The position numbers and the translations under genes were made by a program. DNA of 64,000 nt, from positions 124,001 to 188,000 of the forward strand of contig NZ_VCEJ01000005.1 of assembly GCF_005860805.1 (NCBI RefSeq), read 5' to 3'. Position 1 is the stretch's first letter. Each line of letters begins with the position of its first letter. The notes beneath the pieces are model-generated. The model was not told the origin of the DNA. It saw only the letters and a program-made list of their open reading frames with translations, and searched no databases. This document shows positions 60,259 to 64,000 of the stretch, piece by piece. This DNA comes from Dyadobacter luticola (GTDB lineage: Bacteria > Bacteroidota > Bacteroidia > Cytophagales > Spirosomataceae).

Positions 60259-62745
60259 ATGAAAAATCTGTTTTCCTGGCAACGCGCCTGGCCCCACCTC
60301 ATTGCCGTCATTGGTTTCATAATCCTTTCCTTCATGTACGTTTCGCCGGTTTTACAAGGAAAAAAACTGGTTGCCACCGACGACATTCAAGCCAAAAACG
60401 CAGCACGCGAAGTGCTCGATTATCATAAAAAAACAGGTGAATGGTCGTCCTGGACCAACAGTATGTTTGGCGGGATGCCTGCCTACCTCGTAGCCGCCGA
60501 TTATCCAACCAGCATTTCCACCAAGCTCGGTCAGGGTATCAATAAAATTCTCCCCGCGCCAGCCAATTATTTCCTGATCGGTATGGTGAGCGCATACATT
60601 CTCTTTCTGGTTTTGGGGGCAAATATCTGGCTCGCAGCCATCGGGGCGGTGGCTTTCGCATTTTCCGGCTTTAATGTGATCAACCTCGAAGCCGGGCACG
60701 TCTCGCAGGTGATCGCCATCATGTATGCGCCTGGCGTGATCGCGGGTGTGATCCTCGCTTTCCGTAAACATTGGCTTGCCGGTGCGGCGCTAACTGGACT
60801 TTTTCTTTCGCTCGAATTATACGCCAACCACGTGCAGATCACTTATTATCTGGGCCTGGGCATTGTGGTGCTGGTGATCATTGAGAGTATTTCTTATATC
60901 AAAAAGGGGTTGGTGAAAGAACTGACGCTGGTTTTGGCCGGGCTGGCTTTTGCGGCCACAGTCGCCGTAGGCACGCACACCACCCGACTTTGGAATGCTT
61001 ATGATTACACCAAAGAAACCATACGCGGTAAGTCGGAGCTGACGGCGAAAGACAAAACGCAACCCGTAGCGGAAGGCGACGGGTTGGGCAAGGATTATGC
61101 ATTTACATATAGTTTTGGTTTTGGTGAACTGCTGACATTGATCATTCCAAACGCTTATGGCGGAGCATCTTACGGCCCACTTTCCACGAGTTCCGAAACC
61201 TATAAAACATTCACCAGCCGGGGCGTCGACCCGAATGCTGCGCAGAACATTGTACAGCAAATGCCGCTCTACTGGGGCGACCAGCCAATCATGGGCGGGC
61301 CTAACTACATCAGTATCATTGTCTTTTTCCTTTTCATACTCGGTATTTTTATTGTAAAAAGTCCGGTGAAGAACTGGGCGGTGGCAGTGATCTTGCTCTA
61401 TATCATGTGGGCGCTGGGCAAAAGTCTTGCAGGCATCAATTACCTGTTTTTCGACTATTTCCCGATGTTCAATAAATTCCGGGCGATGACGATGACGGTA
61501 TCCCTAGCGCAGCTGCTCATGGTGCTGGTGGGCGTGATGGGACTTTCCACATTGATCCAGAAAAAAGTTACCTGGGAACAATTCCAGCGGCCATTTTTGA
61601 TCACATTGGGCATCACCGGCGGTATTACCTTGCTCATGGCGCTGATGCCTTCCGTATTTTTCAGCTTCCGGGGCGCCAGTGATCCGATGGTCTTGGAGCA
61701 ATTTGCGCAGCAAACCGAAAACAAAGAATTTGCTCAGCAGATACTGAATTCAATTATTCAGGACCGGGAAGACCTGATGAAAGGCGACGCCATCCGCGGG
61801 CTGATTTTCGTACTCCTGATCGCCGGGTTGCTGTGGCTGTGGATGAAAGACCGTGTAAAACCGGTGATATTTTATCCGGTGCTGCTTGTGCTCATCATCA
61901 TTGATTTATTTGGCATTGATAAAAGGTACCTGAATAATGAAGATTTTGTGACCAACTATGTGGCCCAGGGGAATACGACGCCATCTGCGGCTGATGAAAA
62001 AATCCTGGCAGATACCGATCCCGATTTTCGGGTGTACGACGCCAGCGCAAGACAAGGCCCTTTTAACAGCGCCGATGCCTCTTATTTTCACAAATCGCTG
62101 GGCGGCTATCACGGTGCGAAAATGCGCCGGTACCAGGAACTGTTCGAGCACCAGCTAATGACCGAAAAGCCGAATTTTGAGGTAATCAATATGTTGAATA
62201 CCAAATACTTCATCACCGGCGACCAGCAGGGAAATAAAGTGGCGCAACCCAATCCGCAGGCTTATGGCCATGCCTGGTTTGTGAAACATTATGAATTAGT
62301 AGCAAATGCGGATGCCGAAATGAAAGCTTTGGATTCGCTGAAACTCCGGGAATCGGCAGTAATCGACCAACGTTTTGCCGACAAGCTTAATGGACTGAAA
62401 TTGCAGCCGGATTCTACGGATAAGATTAGTCTGGTTTCTTATAAACCAAACGAGCTGGTGTACGAGAGCAGCTCGAAGGCTGATGGACTGGCCGTATTTT
62501 CAGAAATATACTATAATGTGCATAATGAGTGGAAAGTGACGATCGACGGCAAGCCTGCCGATCTTTTGCGCGCCAATTATGTATTGCGTGCCCTGCGCGT
62601 CCCGGCCGGAAAACATACCATCAAATTCCGTTTCGATCCGGTTTCGGTAGCGACGGGAAGTAAAGTAGATTTGGTAAGTTCTATTTTGCTGCTGGGACTG
62701 ATTGCAGGGGCAATATTTGTGGAAGTTAAAAATAAAAAAGCCTGA
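60259..62745 (+). CDS. YfhO family membrane protein
   Basis: This 828-residue polytopic protein has about a dozen membrane helices in its first two thirds (for example LIAVIGFIILSFMYVSPVL and YFLIGMVSAYILFLVLGANIWL), a long extracytoplasmic loop and a C-terminal beta domain with the YfhO mark VFSEIYYNVHNEWKVTIDGKPADLLRANYVLRALRVPAGKH, ending in one helix. YfhO/GT-C-like proteins are thought to transfer sugars from lipid carriers onto teichoic acids or other surface polymers. In Bacteroidota the acceptor is unknown. The DinB gene follows two bases after its stop. Confidence 0.9.
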   Translation: MKNLFSWQRAWPHLIAVIGFIILSFMYVSPVLQGKKLVATDDIQAKNAAREVLDYHKKTGEWSSWTNSMFGGMPAYLVAADYPTSISTKLGQGINKILPAPANYFLIGMVSAYILFLVLGANIWLAAIGAVAFAFSGFNVINLEAGHVSQVIAIMYAPGVIAGVILAFRKHWLAGAALTGLFLSLELYANHVQITYYLGLGIVVLVIIESISYIKKGLVKELTLVLAGLAFAATVAVGTHTTRLWNAYDYTKETIRGKSELTAKDKTQPVAEGDGLGKDYAFTYSFGFGELLTLIIPNAYGGASYGPLSTSSETYKTFTSRGVDPNAAQNIVQQMPLYWGDQPIMGGPNYISIIVFFLFILGIFIVKSPVKNWAVAVILLYIMWALGKSLAGINYLFFDYFPMFNKFRAMTMTVSLAQLLMVLVGVMGLSTLIQKKVTWEQFQRPFLITLGITGGITLLMALMPSVFFSFRGASDPMVLEQFAQQTENKEFAQQILNSIIQDREDLMKGDAIRGLIFVLLIAGLLWLWMKDRVKPVIFYPVLLVLIIIDLFGIDKRYLNNEDFVTNYVAQGNTTPSAADEKILADTDPDFRVYDASARQGPFNSADASYFHKSLGGYHGAKMRRYQELFEHQLMTEKPNFEVINMLNTKYFITGDQQGNKVAQPNPQAYGHAWFVKHYELVANADAEMKALDSLKLRESAVIDQRFADKLNGLKLQPDSTDKISLVSYKPNELVYESSSKADGLAVFSEIYYNVHNEWKVTIDGKPADLLRANYVLRALRVPAGKHTIKFRFDPVSVATGSKVDLVSSILLLGLIAGAIFVEVKNKKA

Positions 62746-62747
62746 AC

Positions 62748-63275
62748 ATGACAGACAGAAGATATCCGATAGGGCCATTTGCCTACCAGGAAAATTATAC
62801 GGCGGAAGAGCTCGCCGACCTGATCTCTATTATAGATTCGGCACCTGCGGCTTACCAGAGCCTGGTGCAGGACATTTCGGAAGAGGACCTGAAAAAAACT
62901 TATCGCGAAGGCAGCTGGACAGTCCACCAGCTGATCCATCACGTAGCGGACATTCACATGGTGCATTTTTTCAGGATGAAAAAGGCGCTGACCGAGCCGG
63001 ATTACAAGGAAGTGGCGCTCATTAATATGGACGGCTGGGCACATACCCCGGACGCTTCGGTGATGCCGATCGCGGATTCTTTGCAGATTTTCCAAAATGT
63101 TGGAAACCGGTACGTTTATCTTGCCAAAGGCCTCACGCCCGAGCAGCTGAACATTGCCCAATTTCACCCGGTCCGCAAAATTCTGCTTTCTCAAAAACAC
63201 GCCATCGCCATGTCGGCCTGGCACGTGCAGCATCATTATGCGCACATTGAGCTGGCACTGGGGCTTCTTGAATAA
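62748..63275 (+). CDS. DinB/YfiT family thiol transferase-like protein
   Basis: This 175-residue four-helix protein matches the YfiT subgroup of DinB proteins, which includes bacillithiol S-transferases. It begins RYPIGPFAYQENYT and carries the metal-binding histidines in TVHQLIHHVADIHMVHFFR (first site) and WHVQHHYAHIELALG (second and third). A divalent metal is expected at this site. It starts two bases after the YfhO stop and its stop overlaps the next start (TAATG), so the genes are coupled. The link of the three functions is unclear. Confidence 0.9.
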   Translation: MTDRRYPIGPFAYQENYTAEELADLISIIDSAPAAYQSLVQDISEEDLKKTYREGSWTVHQLIHHVADIHMVHFFRMKKALTEPDYKEVALINMDGWAHTPDASVMPIADSLQIFQNVGNRYVYLAKGLTPEQLNIAQFHPVRKILLSQKHAIAMSAWHVQHHYAHIELALGLLE

Positions 63276-64000
63276 TGTTCAGTCGTATGAAAAAATGTTT
63301 CTTCGCTTTTCTTCTGGCCTTTTTGGTCGCGGGACAAGTCTTTTCACAAAAGAAATTATCGGTCGTTTTCATCGGTAACAGCATTACTCAGGGCAAAGGT
63401 GGCGACAATGGTCTTCCGCCACCGACGCATGCAGTTAATTATCTCAAAGCACAAAAAGGCGTAGACGACGTGCTCTTCGCCAACATCGGCAGAAGCGGCT
63501 CCACCACCGTTGACTGGCTTCCCGGAAGCGGAAAATACGCGCCGCTCATCTCCGGCGCAGCCGACAGTCTCTTCCAGAAAAAAGACCATCAGCTGGTTTT
63601 TTCCATCAAACTTGGCACCAACGACAGCGCCATCGAAGGCCCGAACGGTGCGCCGGTTTCAAAAGAAAATTATAAGAAGAATGTGCAGACGATCATCAAT
63701 GATCTGCTTACCAAATATCCTAGCTGCAAGGTAGTTGTCCACCACCCGATCTGGTACAGTACCAACACCTACAACCGCTCCAAATACCTCGCCGAAGGCC
63801 TCGCCAGACTAGAAAGCTACATCCCCGAACTCGACGCCCTGATCTCCGAATACAGCAAATTCAATCCCGGACAAGTGTTCAAAGGCGACACCAAGGCATT
63901 TAAATACTTCAAAAAACACGCAAAAGAACTCTTCAAGCCAGAAAATGGGCAGGCTGGTGTGTTTTATCTGCATCCGAATGAAGAAGGGGTAGGGGTACTT
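63275..64000 (+). CDS. secreted SGNH/GDSL hydrolase (3' end outside window)
   Basis: The frame is open to the end of the window and gives 242 residues so far. The signal peptide is KKCFFAFLLAFLVAGQVFSQ, after ATG at 63275 (or the second ATG at 63287). SGNH blocks visible are VVFIGNSITQGKGG (block I with Asn in place of Asp before Ser), ANIGRSGSTTVDW (block II) and FSIKLGTNDSAIEG (block III). LHPNEEGVGVL near the edge is consistent with the block V histidine. It overlaps the DinB stop by one base. It is probably a carbohydrate esterase. Confidence 0.88.
   Translation, partial: MFSRMKKCFFAFLLAFLVAGQVFSQKKLSVVFIGNSITQGKGGDNGLPPPTHAVNYLKAQKGVDDVLFANIGRSGSTTVDWLPGSGKYAPLISGAADSLFQKKDHQLVFSIKLGTNDSAIEGPNGAPVSKENYKKNVQTIINDLLTKYPSCKVVVHHPIWYSTNTYNRSKYLAEGLARLESYIPELDALISEYSKFNPGQVFKGDTKAFKYFKKHAKELFKPENGQAGVFYLHPNEEGVGVL

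Overview
The window reads as chromosomal DNA of a Bacteroidota bacterium, most likely a Cytophagales relative of Dyadobacter or Spirosoma (inference). The pointers are a C-terminal type IX secretion sorting domain, a carboxypeptidase-like TonB-dependent receptor, FtsX-like permeases with an N-terminal prefix domain paired with PadR, AraC regulators carrying a metal-binding N-terminus, a few TTG/GTG starts, and several promoters with the Bacteroidota -7 element TAnnTTTG. No insertion sequence, prophage or CRISPR array was seen.

Layout. 1-7232: a carbohydrate locus with two Gfo/Idh/MocA oxidoreductases, a ribose-type ABC importer (ATPase, permease, lipoprotein binding protein) and a GH43-like exported enzyme. 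7359-15895: a DUF4136 lipoprotein, then an RND efflux system on the minus strand (permease fused in frame to its adaptor, plus a TolC-type channel) facing a divergent response regulator/histidine kinase pair. 15906-26786: an imperfect inverted-repeat element, a thioredoxin-fold protein without its cysteines, a FAD/Fe-S dehydrogenase, threonine biosynthesis (thrA-thrB), an A-type Fe-S carrier and a nucleotidyltransferase. 26851-34364: a very large FG-GAP (14 repeats) secreted protein, an SGNH hydrolase and modABC molybdate uptake. 34508-41754: aromatic amino acid genes (aminotransferase, tyrA), two convergent overlapping L,D-transpeptidase genes, and a PadR-regulated FtsX-type permease.

41755-47350: tRNA-Arg(CCT) next to a degenerate second copy with GC-rich insertions, then hflX, a MATE transporter, a metallo-beta-lactamase/rhodanese protein and a methyltransferase. 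47396-55396 is the most coherent accessory block: a minus-strand metal (probably copper) locus with a CopA-type P-type ATPase, a CopZ-like chaperone, a Cys/His-rich HYC_CC_PP-type protein, a TonB-dependent receptor, an AraC regulator with an HMA-like N-terminus, two further small metal-binding exported proteins and an outer-membrane barrel. The copA and copZ promoters share an 11-bp element repeated at exactly 21 bp and placed exactly 21 bp upstream of the -7 box; this is the best candidate for an undescribed regulatory system here. 55568-64000: an exported lactonase, a thioredoxin-like protein, a YdcF protein, pfkA, and a YfhO / DinB / SGNH operon that runs off the window.

All functional names come from reading motifs and family resemblance by eye; no database search was run.
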